DNA of 64,000 bases from Croceitalea dokdonensis DOKDO 023. GTDB taxonomy: Bacteria > Bacteroidota > Bacteroidia > Flavobacteriales > Flavobacteriaceae. This document shows, in pieces, positions 18,465 through 27,424 of this stretch (its first letter is position 1; every line of letters starts with the position of its first letter). The translations under genes were made by a program, and so were the position numbers. The notes under the pieces were generated by a model. The model did no database searches and was not told the origin of the DNA. It worked only from the letters and a program-made list of their open reading frames with translations. The stretch lies in contig NZ_LDJX01000002.1 of NCBI RefSeq assembly GCF_001306415.1, forward strand, positions 124,001-188,000, written 5' to 3'.

Positions 18465-19234
18465 AATACAATGACCAATTCCTCTACCATTTTGTCCTGC
18501 TCCTTTTCAGACTCAAAATACCATTTCCCCTCTTTCTGGTACACAATTCCCTTAACGCCTTTTTTATCTGCATGAAAAACATTTTCAGCAGCGGTTTTGG
18601 TCAAACGGTATTGTATGGTATCCGCGCCATCGACCAAAAGGTAACCATCATTGGTACCGATGGCATTTAAGCTAGTGCCGTTATTTGCAGAAAGGCCCTC
18701 CTTGGCTTCAGTTGGCACAATATTGCCATCGGTTGGGGAAGCACTTATGGGAGAAGGGGCTTTGGACTGTTCGGTGACCTGGGTATTTATTTTCTTTGGT
18801 GCGGTTGGAGGCCTGTAATTGTGGGTTAATCCAGTAAAATAGGAAGAAGCTTCCGTTATCACCTCTTTATAAGCCTTTAATAAGTCTTTTTCTTTGGTTT
18901 GTGCCTCAGGGGTGAGGTATACACTATTTCCCTTACAATCGTTAAGCGCTATGGCCACCTTTGTCTTTAACATGCTAGAATTGTCCTGAACATCCGCAAA
19001 TAGCGCTAAGCATCTATTCGCTGCGCCATCTTGGGGCAGCTCGTCCTCATACAACACATTAAAGCCCGCCTGTTGCATGAAGTGCTTTATAATGGTGCTA
19101 CTTTGATATTGGTTATACTCCTTAAAAGTCAAAAACTTTTTGGGTACCACAATGTATTTATATCCATCCAACTGTGCACTTATTGAGGTCCCGTACAAAA
19201 CTACAAAGGTAAAAACCACTATATTCCTTAACAT
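18461..19234 (-). CDS. exported protein of unknown function
   Basis: I do not recognise a family. The 257-residue product has a Sec signal peptide (MLRNIVVFTFVVLYGTSISAQ). The mature N-terminal half, with LDGYKYIVVPKKFLTFKEYNQYQSS, could be a small alpha/beta domain. A proline/serine-rich linker follows (about 140-185), then a C-terminal module (YLLVDGADTIQYRLTKTAAENVFHADKKGVKGIVYQKEGKWYFE). It starts 12 nt after the DUF5723 gene on the same strand, so it is the last member of a three-gene envelope operon (21243 to 18461). Confidence 0.65.
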   Translation of the reverse strand: MLRNIVVFTFVVLYGTSISAQLDGYKYIVVPKKFLTFKEYNQYQSSTIIKHFMQQAGFNVLYEDELPQDGAANRCLALFADVQDNSSMLKTKVAIALNDCKGNSVYLTPEAQTKEKDLLKAYKEVITEASSYFTGLTHNYRPPTAPKKINTQVTEQSKAPSPISASPTDGNIVPTEAKEGLSANNGTSLNAIGTNDGYLLVDGADTIQYRLTKTAAENVFHADKKGVKGIVYQKEGKWYFESEKEQDKMVEELVIVF

Positions 19235-19246
19235 CTATACAAATTA

Positions 19247-20695
19247 CTAATTAGGGTTCCAAGATAGTATATTCAACCCAAACTGTAAAGAGGCATAGTT
19301 ACTCGCCGGCAGGTTTTGGTAACCGAGCAAGTTATCCGCCATTAGGTAAAAGTTCACAGGTCCTGCCTGCATACTAACCCCAAGCCCGAGATTGGCAAAG
19401 GAGTATTTATCCATGGTGTAAGTGCCTTTTAACGCCAAAACATTGCCCAATCTTTTTTGATAAAAAGCGGTTAACGCCGCCTGGGGCCCTCTGGGCCGAT
19501 GAATCATGAAAAGTTGCGCTCCTACGGCATTCTTATAATCGATGTTGATATTTCTTCCACTTGGAGCGATATCGCAATCGCAATTTGATTTCTTGCTATA
19601 TTCCCCAAAATGGTAGCGATAAGATGCATTAAGTTGTGTAGGCCTTAGCGAAAAAAAGGCATCGGCATTGGTATCCAGCGGAATACGTTCTTCAAAATCA
19701 TCCACCAAATCCTGCCAAATGTCCACACTCAGGTTTCCCAAATCCTCGGGTAAGATAATTTCTATACCCTCATTGGTTCCGGCACCATTTAGGGTGTAGT
19801 TTTTAACATCATTATTGTGGTAAATAAACCCGATATCCAGAACGCTAATGGTGAAATAGGAATTTGAACCCAGTCTTTTTGTAAACCCAAAATCAAGACC
19901 AACACCTAAGTTTCCGCCCAACAGGGAGCGACCCAACAACCATCTGGGCAATTCTACACTTTGGGCCAAGGTATCATCCCCAAGCAGTTCCAGAAGGCTT
20001 TCCACGCCGGAAGTCCTCATGGTAACATCTGCCACTACCGTATTGCGCAAAATATTGTTCTCCCCTTGGGTGGTCACAAAATACCCATCGTTACCTTTGG
20101 ATGTAAATTCAAATACACTGGAATATACCTTGAACCGCAACCCCGCGGTCAACCTATTGTTAATCTGCCTATTGATGCCAAAATGGAAGACATTGACGGC
20201 TTCGCCCCCAGTTGTTAAATGATTGAATTGAAACCTGCGGCCGATATTGTTGGCGTTGCCTTCAAAAGCTAGCTGTGCCAAATCGGACGGCCAATATTGG
20301 GCAATAAACCCTTCGCCGTACATGCCAAAAGAATAATAATCCGTAGGCCTTTTGGAACTTCTGAAACCACCCGAAAAAACCTCTATTTGTCCGCTGCCCC
20401 CAATGACATCGTTTGGGCTTAAACCATTGACCACACGTTCCCGGAACTTTGTGGTAAAATCAATGCCGTCATTGGCAAAAATATCGTTTACGGCAATTCC
20501 ACTGCTTCCCGCCTGTACGGAAAGTCCTGACAACAAAGGAACTCCAGCGTGCCATTGGTATGGGGTAATGACCCCTGGGTTTAAAAGTAACGACTGGGGC
20601 ACTTCATAGAAATCATACAATAACTGCTTATTTTGTGCAGTTACGCCCGCGGTCCAAAGGGCAATGAACCACAAAAAGGTATTGGTCCACCTCAT
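19247..20695 (-). CDS. DUF5723 family outer-membrane protein
   Basis: A 482-residue exported protein with a signal peptide ending at TAGVTAQ. The motif PQSLLLNPGVITPYQWHAGVPLLSGLSVQAGSSGIAVNDIF is the start of the DUF5723 outer-membrane beta-barrel family common in Bacteroidota, and the rest alternates short polar and hydrophobic stretches as in barrels (GLRFKVYSSVFEF, NFYLMADNLLGY). A cluster CDCD near residue 370 is unusual. Its first codons overlap the stop of the upstream lipoprotein gene by 4 nt, implying translational coupling. Function of the family is unknown to me. Confidence 0.7.
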   Translation of the reverse strand: MRWTNTFLWFIALWTAGVTAQNKQLLYDFYEVPQSLLLNPGVITPYQWHAGVPLLSGLSVQAGSSGIAVNDIFANDGIDFTTKFRERVVNGLSPNDVIGGSGQIEVFSGGFRSSKRPTDYYSFGMYGEGFIAQYWPSDLAQLAFEGNANNIGRRFQFNHLTTGGEAVNVFHFGINRQINNRLTAGLRFKVYSSVFEFTSKGNDGYFVTTQGENNILRNTVVADVTMRTSGVESLLELLGDDTLAQSVELPRWLLGRSLLGGNLGVGLDFGFTKRLGSNSYFTISVLDIGFIYHNNDVKNYTLNGAGTNEGIEIILPEDLGNLSVDIWQDLVDDFEERIPLDTNADAFFSLRPTQLNASYRYHFGEYSKKSNCDCDIAPSGRNINIDYKNAVGAQLFMIHRPRGPQAALTAFYQKRLGNVLALKGTYTMDKYSFANLGLGVSMQAGPVNFYLMADNLLGYQNLPASNYASLQFGLNILSWNPN

Positions 20696-21243
20696 CTGAG
20701 TTCTAGGCTAAAGGTAGCACTTGAACGAATTATAATGACTGGGGTACGTTCTGAGGATGTGCTGGAAGCGTCTCCCAAATTCTCCCCCGTTACCTTAATT
20801 AAGGTGGTGTTTCTTAGAATATCCAAGCTTTTGCCCCCCTCCCCATAGGCTACCTGACGTTCCAATAAGGGAAAAGGGTGCTCACCAATGGCAAAGTTTT
20901 CCGTATCCAGCACTGTTCCAGCATTGTCAAGAAAAGAGATACTCGCGGCTATTGGTTTACTGGTGGTGTTTTCTATTTGATAGGTAATGGTGCCATTAAC
21001 AACCCGTTCTGAAACAAAAGGCTCGTTAAAGGCTTCAAAGGTAAAGTCCTGTTCGTAAAACGTTCCGCCACCCGCCGCGTTTATGGTGCCTTCATCGGAC
21101 TCAAAATAAAAAATGCTACTAGACACCTCTGGAATTATGGACAGATTGTTAAACTGGTCAAAATCCTGCTCCTCCGCACAAGAAACGGCGAACAACAGGG
21201 CTATATACCAAAGAGGCCTACAAAGGGAACTAATTTTCATCAT
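20692..21243 (-). CDS. lipoprotein of unknown function
   Basis: A 183-residue lipoprotein when started at the ATG at 21243 (MMKISSLCRPLWYIALLFAVSC): the lipobox FAVSC marks the lipidated Cys. An in-frame ATG at 21270 would add nine residues and is less likely. The mature part has Ig-like beta-strand patterning (VVNGTITYQIENTTSKPIAASISFLDNAGTVLD). No family is recognised. It heads an operon with the DUF5723 barrel (4-nt overlap) and the 18461 protein, so a shared role at the outer membrane is plausible but is inference. Confidence 0.7.
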   Translation of the reverse strand: MMKISSLCRPLWYIALLFAVSCAEEQDFDQFNNLSIIPEVSSSIFYFESDEGTINAAGGGTFYEQDFTFEAFNEPFVSERVVNGTITYQIENTTSKPIAASISFLDNAGTVLDTENFAIGEHPFPLLERQVAYGEGGKSLDILRNTTLIKVTGENLGDASSTSSERTPVIIIRSSATFSLELR

Positions 21244-21298
21244 AGTGGAATACTTAATAAGAGATAACAATCAACAAAAAGTATACCCTACTATAACT

Positions 21299-21988
21299 CT
21301 ACAAATAGTTTTTTATTTCGCTCAATTCCATGACCGATGGACAAATAGTATGGTCCAGTTTTTTTTGATATTCAAAATGTAAGGTATGCAAGCCCATATT
21401 CTTTGCGCCCAAAATATCCGCTTCTAGGCTATCTCCTATCATAAGTGAGGTTTTAGGTTGGGCATCTGCCATTTCCAATGCCATTTTAAAAATCTTGGGA
21501 TGCGGTTTTTTTACCCCTGCCATTTCTGAGTTCACTACCACCTTAAAATAGTCCAAGATGCCCGCATTACGCATTTTCTTTTCTTGGATTTCCTCAAACC
21601 CATTGGTAATTATATGCAGCTTATAGCTGCCCTTTAAATAATCTAGAAGTTCCAGTGTACCGGGAAAAAGATGGTTAAAGGTAGATAGGTTGGCAATATA
21701 ATCCTCTGCAAGTTGGTTGATATCATCATCGCTTACGAACATGCCCAATTGGTCAAAAGCGGTCCTTAGCCGCTGGTAGCGCAGTTCTTCTTTGCTAATT
21801 TTTTCCTCGCGGTAAAGCCTCCAAAAACTAAGGTTCAATGGAACATAGATTTCCAAGAACCTGGCCAGTTCAATGTCCAATTCGTTGCTTTTAAAAATCT
21901 TTTGAAAGGTTAATGCAGAGTTTTTCTCAAAATCCCAAAGGGTGTGGTCCAAATCAAAAAACACATCGGTAACAACCGCTTTAAACAT
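21299..21988 (-). CDS. YjjG-family noncanonical pyrimidine nucleotidase (HAD)
   Basis: A 229-residue HAD-superfamily phosphatase. Motif I is FFDLDHTLWDF (nucleophile Asp in DxD), motif II is the Thr in IITNGF, motif III is K in VKKPHPKIF, and motif IV is MIGDSLEADILGA. The order and cap region match the YjjG/YfnB subfamily (TIGR02254), which dephosphorylates modified pyrimidine nucleotides and so cleans the nucleotide pool. It overlaps the stop of the upstream deacetylase-like gene by 8 nt and ends a radC-led operon. Confidence 0.88.
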   Translation of the reverse strand: MFKAVVTDVFFDLDHTLWDFEKNSALTFQKIFKSNELDIELARFLEIYVPLNLSFWRLYREEKISKEELRYQRLRTAFDQLGMFVSDDDINQLAEDYIANLSTFNHLFPGTLELLDYLKGSYKLHIITNGFEEIQEKKMRNAGILDYFKVVVNSEMAGVKKPHPKIFKMALEMADAQPKTSLMIGDSLEADILGAKNMGLHTLHFEYQKKLDHTICPSVMELSEIKNYL

Positions 21989-23276
21989 AATATCTTTTTA
22001 AGGTGGCCCCGTAGAGTTCCAACCAGTTTATTTTATGGTTGCCCCCCAAGAGCTCATTGGAAAAAACAAGGGTAAAGGTTCCATTCACCTGTTTAACTTG
22101 TTGATAAAGGAGATCTAATTTCTGAAATACCTCTTGTTGATTCTTAAAATTCCTTAGGGCATAATCACACAACACAAACGGGTGAATGCGCAAGGGTTGC
22201 TGTGCCTCTAAGGTAAGGTCGTAAAAATAGAATGGAGTACAGGTTCCGGCCCTAAAACCAAGGTGGTGGGTATAGCCCATGGTATAATCGTCCGTAAATT
22301 CCGCTTCAATTAAATTGCGGTACGTTTGCGGAATGGCCACGCGGTTATACCGTAAACGAACATGCTGTACGGGCCTATTGATCAAATCAGAAAGACGTTT
22401 TCTTTCCTTGACCAATATGGAAATATCCCTAACCGAGGCCAAGGAAGCGCTTAGCGCCACTTTGCTATAATCCGAAACCGATTTAATGAGGTGCCTAAAT
22501 TTGTTACGGTAAATGGAGATGTTCTTATCATGGGCAGAATATGCCGCAAATTGAAAGAAGAACATGGCCTTTACCTTAAATTTCTTATGAAGGCCCAGCA
22601 AGAAATCAAAATTGTCATACGGATCTTTTTTGGGGTTGAACCAAACCGTAATCCTTTTGACCAAACGAGATAAGCGCAGACGGCTTAAATCCAGAAAAAA
22701 TCCGGCAATGCTCCTGGAAAAACCTTTGAGCGCGTAACAATGGGAGGTTGTCACATTTATGATAGGGGTAAAGGAATACGTTTTTGATGCCTGTTCTAGG
22801 TCTGGAAACCGCTGCTTTAAACCGTCCAACAGTAAATACGCCCATTGATCTACCAGCGGGCATTCCAAAAACCCTTTTTCAAACCCCAAGCTTTTTTTGG
22901 CCGGAAAACGACCTAAATCGTCTTTTACATGGGGTAAATATTCCTCATACCTACTAAGCAAGTAAAATGCTGCAGAAAAAATATCAAAGGGGACATTGCT
23001 GCGTTCGCCAGCATCAAAAAAGCATGGCACCCCGTTCCATTCTCCAAGCTTAATCTCTATATCATTGATGCCTTGCTCAAAAAGCAAATCATTGGAGCGA
23101 ACAAAGAACTCGTTCTGCAAAGGCTGTTTGGTATAGGTGATTTTTGGCCCGGTGTGTTTGATAAAGTCCTCTACTTTGGTGGTAAACGTGACCTCAATAC
23201 CTAAAATCCGCACAAAAACCTGCTTCATCACATAGGTGAAACGTTTTGTAATCTTATGTGTATAGATCAAGAGCAT
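21981..23276 (-). CDS. polysaccharide deacetylase-like protein, apparently catalytically dead
   Basis: The 431-residue protein matches the Bacteroidota polysaccharide deacetylase-like family with an N-terminal DUF7033-type region: MLLIYTHKIT start, FDIFSAAFYLLSRYEEYLP (98-115), KKDPYDNFDFL, TYRNLIEAEFTDDYTMGYTHHLGFRAGTCTPFYFYDL (318-354). In relatives as I remember them, the metal and acid/base positions read DxD, LHPS, RQH and HNE. Here they read N174-V-T176, L-S276-A-S, R-L308-R309 and S406-N-E, so every likely catalytic Asp and His is lost while the fold signatures are kept. The start codon abuts the radC stop. A binding or regulatory role is possible. Confidence 0.7.
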   Translation of the reverse strand: MLLIYTHKITKRFTYVMKQVFVRILGIEVTFTTKVEDFIKHTGPKITYTKQPLQNEFFVRSNDLLFEQGINDIEIKLGEWNGVPCFFDAGERSNVPFDIFSAAFYLLSRYEEYLPHVKDDLGRFPAKKSLGFEKGFLECPLVDQWAYLLLDGLKQRFPDLEQASKTYSFTPIINVTTSHCYALKGFSRSIAGFFLDLSRLRLSRLVKRITVWFNPKKDPYDNFDFLLGLHKKFKVKAMFFFQFAAYSAHDKNISIYRNKFRHLIKSVSDYSKVALSASLASVRDISILVKERKRLSDLINRPVQHVRLRYNRVAIPQTYRNLIEAEFTDDYTMGYTHHLGFRAGTCTPFYFYDLTLEAQQPLRIHPFVLCDYALRNFKNQQEVFQKLDLLYQQVKQVNGTFTLVFSNELLGGNHKINWLELYGATLKRYYV

Positions 23277-23975
23277 CTACAGGAGTTGTTCATCGGCAAA
23301 ACTAAAGTACGCCTTTTGTGTGATGATTAAATGGTCCAACACCTTTATATCCAATGCTTGGGCCGCATTCTTAAGTTTTTGGGTGAGTTGCTTATCGGCC
23401 AAACTCGGTTTAAGGGTCCCAGAGGGATGGTTATGCGCCAAAATGAGTCCTACCGCAGCATGTTCAAGTGCAAGTTTTAAGACCAGCCTAACGTCTACCA
23501 ATGTACCCGTCATACCCCCTTTGCTCAGTTGTTCCTTGTGAAGCACCTTATTGGCATTGTTTAGGTACAAAATCCAAAACTCCTCATGTGGCAACTCCCC
23601 CAGAATAGGTTGTAGCAAATCAAAAGCGACTGCACTACTGGTGATTTTACCAACCTTGACCAAGTCTTCTCCCCTTCTGCGCCGGCCAATCTCCAAAGCT
23701 GCGGCTATACCAATGGCTTTGGCCTCCCCAATACCTTTAAATTTCATAAGTTGCTGCAAGGACAATTTACCCAAATTGTTTAAATTATTGTCTACAGATG
23801 CCAAAATGCGCTTTGATAATTGTACCGCACTTTCTTCCCTACTGCCAGAACCAATAAGAATGGCGATAAGCTCTGCATCGGAAAGTGCGGAACGTCCCTT
23901 TTGCGCTAGTTTTTCACGTGGCTTATCGTCATCAGACCAGTTTTTTATGGGAAAGGAGGTTGGCTTATCTTGCAT
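23277..23975 (-). CDS. radC: RadC-family JAB/MPN-domain protein
   Basis: A 232-residue RadC (UPF0758) protein. The N-terminal part has helix-hairpin-helix-like LQQLMKFKGIGEAKAIGIAAALEIGRR, and the C-terminal JAB/MPN domain carries the zinc motif HNHPSGTLKPSLADKQLT with upstream E in EEFWILYLNN. The family was once linked to recombination repair, but its real role is unresolved. It is the first gene of a tight operon: the deacetylase-like gene starts at the next base after its stop codon. A near-consensus -7 (TATCTTTA) lies about 10 nt upstream of the ATG. Confidence 0.9.
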   Translation of the reverse strand: MQDKPTSFPIKNWSDDDKPREKLAQKGRSALSDAELIAILIGSGSREESAVQLSKRILASVDNNLNNLGKLSLQQLMKFKGIGEAKAIGIAAALEIGRRRRGEDLVKVGKITSSAVAFDLLQPILGELPHEEFWILYLNNANKVLHKEQLSKGGMTGTLVDVRLVLKLALEHAAVGLILAHNHPSGTLKPSLADKQLTQKLKNAAQALDIKVLDHLIITQKAYFSFADEQLL

Positions 23976-24112
23976 GCGCTAAAGATACTTGGAATTTTGG
24001 ATTTGATGTTTCCCAAAGCCCATCGGATTCCATCTTTGCGATACCATGAACATTTGTCTAAAAAAGATTTAGGCCTTATCTTATAACGCATTAACACTAG
24101 CACCTATACGAA

Positions 24113-24556
24113 ATGAAATCCCTATTAACCACCGATGGCCATGCTGAAATCAAAGATAGACTAGCAAAACTAACCGAGAATTCTAAAGGCCAATGGGGTA
24201 AAATGACGGTAGGCCAGATGTTGTGGCATTGTCAATACCCATTGCAACTTGCTATTGAAAACAGGCCAAACACCTCAAAGGGAAACTGGTTCATAAGGAC
24301 TTTTTTTAAAAAATCGCTCTACAATGACAAGCCTTGGCGAAAAAACCTCCCTACTGCCCCACAGCTTAAAGCAAAAGAGCCCAAGGATTTTAGCACTGAG
24401 TACGAGGCTCTCACCCGTTTGGTAGATGAGTTTGCACAATTGCACGATCGTGAAACTTGGCACCCACACCCAGCTTTTGGCACATTTACCAAGAACCAGT
24501 GGGGACAATTGGAATTTAAACATCTAGACCACCATTTAAAGCAGTTTGGGGTATAG
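24113..24556 (+). CDS. DUF1569 (DinB-like) protein
   Basis: A 147-residue protein with the DUF1569 pattern: GQMLWHCQYPLQLAIEN near the start and HPAFGTFTKNQWGQLEFKHLDHHLKQFG at the end. The histidines W-H38-C and H-L-D-H-H are placed as metal ligands in the related DinB/YfiT four-helix fold. No substrate is known. It is monocistronic and convergent to mpl, with a 49-bp gap that has no clear terminator. Confidence 0.8.
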   Translation: MKSLLTTDGHAEIKDRLAKLTENSKGQWGKMTVGQMLWHCQYPLQLAIENRPNTSKGNWFIRTFFKKSLYNDKPWRKNLPTAPQLKAKEPKDFSTEYEALTRLVDEFAQLHDRETWHPHPAFGTFTKNQWGQLEFKHLDHHLKQFGV

Positions 24557-24605
24557 ATTTCTATGTGCTGGATGGGGCATTGGCCCAAACACTGGAAAAT
24601 TACCG

Positions 24606-25961
24606 CTAACCAAATAGGTCTTTAACTGCATTTAAGTCCAAACCGCCATAGTTGCCAGAACTCATAAACAGGGCTACCGTGTTGTCATAGTTCTTTTGAA
24701 ACACCACCTCCCTAAAAGATGAAGCGTTGGTATAAATTTTTAGGTCTTCCCGCTTAAAGGCACTTTTAATTTGCTGCGTACTTACAGGTTCTAATTTTTT
24801 TATGGCCACGGATTCTGGCAAATAGAATACAATAGCCTCATCTGCCGCCGCCAACGAGCCTTCATACTCTTTTAAAAACTCCGGGTTAAAGCTGCTATAG
24901 GTATGTAATTCCAGAAATGCCACCAATCTTTTATCAGGATACTGTTCTTTTACCGCCTTAGTGGTGGCTTTTACCTTACTGGGAGAATGTGCAAAATCCT
25001 TATAGGCAACCTTGCCATTGCCCTGCACCAACTTTTCTAGACGTTTGGAAGCTCCCTTAAATGTGCCGATGGCTTCGTAGAAATCAGCTTCGTCCACCCC
25101 CATTTGCTGGCATATCCATTTGGCACCGGCTAGGTTATTGAGATTGTGTTGCCCAAATATTTCAATAGGCATCAATCCTTCCGGGGTATCCAGTAGCGTC
25201 TTTCCATCCTCTACCTTATAATTGGGGGTGCGATACGGAAATTTGCGAATGGTATTTTGGGACTGCTCTACCACCTGCACAACGGCAGGGTCTTCTTCGT
25301 TATAAGTAATAGAACCCCCATTTACAATGCTATCCACAAATATTTGAAACTGCTCCACATAATTCTCCAAGGTTGGGAATACATTGATATGGTCCCAAGC
25401 AATTCCGCTCAACAAGGCGATATTAGGTTGGTATAAATGAAATTTTGGACGCCTGTCCACGGGGGAAGAGAGGTATTCATCCCCTTCCAGGACCATAAAG
25501 TCATTATCTTCGGTTAAGTGCACCATGCGTTCAAACCCCTCTAACTGGGCTCCAACCATATAGTCCACCTCCTTTTCGTGGTACTTTAACACATGCAAAA
25601 CCATAGAGGTTATCGTAGTCTTTCCATGGCTACCTCCTATGACCACCCTAGTTTTATTTTTGGATTGTTCATATAAAAACTCGGGATAGGAATATATGGT
25701 AAGCCCTAGTTCTTGTGCTTTTAAAAGTTCTGGATTATCCGCTTTGGCATGCATTCCCAAAATAACGGCATCTATGCCTTCGTGGATTTTATTGGGAAAC
25801 CATCCAAAGACCTCTGGCAGTAACCCATGGGCTTGGAGCCTTCCTTTTGAGGGTTCAAAAATCACATCGTCACTACCGGTGACCTGATATCCTTTATGTG
25901 CCAAAGCCAATGCTAAATTATGCATCGCGGAGCCACCAATGGCAATAAAATGTACGTTCAT
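24606..25961 (-). CDS. mpl: Mpl: UDP-MurNAc:L-Ala-gamma-D-Glu-meso-DAP ligase
   Basis: A 451-residue Mur ligase that reattaches the recycled murein tripeptide to UDP-MurNAc. It has the NVHFIAIGGSAMHNLALALAHKGYQVTGSDD N-terminal nucleotide domain, P-loop GGSHGKTTITSMV, and FAHSPSKVKATTKAV in the C-terminal domain, the Mpl version of the MurC motif. I chose the ATG at 25961 (MNVHFIAIGG); the ATG at 25991 adds ten residues overlapping the -7 box. Presence of mpl implies cell-wall peptide recycling and meso-DAP in the murein. Confidence 0.92.
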   Translation of the reverse strand: MNVHFIAIGGSAMHNLALALAHKGYQVTGSDDVIFEPSKGRLQAHGLLPEVFGWFPNKIHEGIDAVILGMHAKADNPELLKAQELGLTIYSYPEFLYEQSKNKTRVVIGGSHGKTTITSMVLHVLKYHEKEVDYMVGAQLEGFERMVHLTEDNDFMVLEGDEYLSSPVDRRPKFHLYQPNIALLSGIAWDHINVFPTLENYVEQFQIFVDSIVNGGSITYNEEDPAVVQVVEQSQNTIRKFPYRTPNYKVEDGKTLLDTPEGLMPIEIFGQHNLNNLAGAKWICQQMGVDEADFYEAIGTFKGASKRLEKLVQGNGKVAYKDFAHSPSKVKATTKAVKEQYPDKRLVAFLELHTYSSFNPEFLKEYEGSLAAADEAIVFYLPESVAIKKLEPVSTQQIKSAFKREDLKIYTNASSFREVVFQKNYDNTVALFMSSGNYGGLDLNAVKDLFG

Positions 25962-25978
25962 AGCTGTTTTATTGCTGG

Positions 25979-25986
25979 CAAAGATA
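25979..25986 (-). promoter_or_regulatory. -7 promoter element of mpl
   Basis: TATCTTTG on the minus strand, a perfect TAnnTTTG box, lies 18 nt before the chosen mpl start. The 16-bp context 25978-25993 is identical to that at 6103-6118 upstream of sppA. Confidence 0.5.
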
Positions 25987-26041
25987 ACCAATGGGCCAAA
26001 AATGTGTTTTGATTCTTGCTATCTTGTCAAAAAAGAAATTC

Positions 26042-26353
26042 ATGAACCTATCAGAAATACCTTCAAAAGAGATGATGCCGGGCTATCACGGTAAAATGGT
26101 ACACGCAAACACCATGAGTTGGGCATTTTGGGATGTAGAGATTGGTGCTCAGGTACCAGAACACCAGCATATCCACGAGCAGATCATGCACGTGGTGGAA
26201 GGAACGTTTGAATTTACCCTAGATGGCAATACCAAAACCTATAAAGCGGGTGATGTTGTCATTATCCCTTCCAATGTGCCACACAGCGGCAAGGCCATTA
26301 CCACCTGTAAATTAATGGATGTTTTTAGCCCTGTTCGGGAAGAGTATAAATAA
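26042..26353 (+). CDS. small cupin-domain protein
   Basis: A 103-residue single-domain cupin. Cupin motif 1 reads G-x5-HxH-x3-E (GAQVPEHQHIHEQIMHVVEG) and motif 2 is GDVVIIPSNVPHSG, so the three His and one Glu metal ligands are all present. The ATG at 26042 (MNLSEIPSKEMM) is preferred over the in-frame ATG at 25991, which would overlap the divergent mpl promoter. Substrate unknown. It may be co-transcribed with the SDR gene 86 nt downstream. Confidence 0.82.
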   Translation: MNLSEIPSKEMMPGYHGKMVHANTMSWAFWDVEIGAQVPEHQHIHEQIMHVVEGTFEFTLDGNTKTYKAGDVVIIPSNVPHSGKAITTCKLMDVFSPVREEYK

Positions 26354-26439
26354 GGCGGTGAGGCTCCATGGGTGAACAAGCGGAACGTACAACAAACTAA
26401 GCAAATCCAGGGGTACAGAAACTTAAAAAAACGAAACAT

Positions 26440-27225
26440 ATGAACATATCACTACAACATAAAAACGCCCTTGTTGGCGGGAGCAGTGGCGGTATTGGTA
26501 AAGCCATTGCCCAACAACTGGCCGCCAGCGGCTCCAATGTTACCTTAATGGCTAGAAATAAGGAAAAACTAAAATTGGTTTTGGAAAGCCTAGATACGTC
26601 CCTAGGACAAAAACACCAGTATTTGGTGGTGGACTTTTCTGACTATGAAGGATACCTGCAAAAGATTACGGCGTATTTTAAAAGGAATACGATTGATATT
26701 TTAATAAACAACACCCAAGGACCCGCAGCCGGCAGCGCGTTAGAAAAGAAGGTCATGGAGTATCAGGAGGCTTTTGACCTGCTGTTTAAGACCGTAGTCC
26801 TTACAACGGAACTGGCCTTGCCCAAAATGATGCAAAACCAATGGGGCCGCATCATCAACGTAGCATCAATATCCGTTAAAGAGCCCTTGTCCTATTTGGC
26901 CCTATCCAATTCCATCAGGGCCAGTTTGGTTACCTGGGCAAAATCTTTGGCCACTGATGTTGGGGATAAACAGATTACCGTAAACAGTATTCTAACGGGA
27001 TACTTTAATACCGAACGCATTGTACAGCTCAATGAAAAAAAAGCGGAACAATTGGGAATTTCACAAGATGAGGTCTTGGCAGACATGAAATCCAAAGTGC
27101 CCTTAAAACGCATAGGCGACCCAAAAGAGTACGGATATCTGGTGGCTTTTTTGGCATCGGACAAGGCGTCCTATATTAACGGAACACAAATTCCCATTGA
27201 TGGAGGTCTATTAAAGAGTCTGTAA
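26440..27225 (+). CDS. SDR-family protein lacking the classical Tyr-Lys pair
   Basis: A 261-residue short-chain dehydrogenase/reductase fold with cofactor motif GGSSGGIGKAIA (13-24), NNTQGP in place of NNAG and the C-terminal GSxTxxxG-like INGTQIPIDGG. The active-site serine is in NVASISV, but the expected YxxxK is replaced: the segment reads LALSNSIRASLVTWAKSLA. This substitution is shared with a known SDR subgroup (LSNxxRA type), so it is not random decay; those proteins may use other residues or act as binding proteins. The substrate is unknown. Confidence 0.82.
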   Translation: MNISLQHKNALVGGSSGGIGKAIAQQLAASGSNVTLMARNKEKLKLVLESLDTSLGQKHQYLVVDFSDYEGYLQKITAYFKRNTIDILINNTQGPAAGSALEKKVMEYQEAFDLLFKTVVLTTELALPKMMQNQWGRIINVASISVKEPLSYLALSNSIRASLVTWAKSLATDVGDKQITVNSILTGYFNTERIVQLNEKKAEQLGISQDEVLADMKSKVPLKRIGDPKEYGYLVAFLASDKASYINGTQIPIDGGLLKSL

Positions 27226-27424
27226 ATACGCTAGGCAGTGAACCCCACACCTGCTTGTACAACCAGTACCGTTTTGAAGCTTTTTACTCATCCAAACACC
27301 TGTTTCCCTCATTTTTCATGGTATTCCGGGTACTTTGGAGGCATCTTTGTCCGTAATTTTATCATTCTATAAGCTAAGTAAGATTACCACTTCCTTGCTA
27401 AAGCGTATAGTTTAAGCGCAGCAC

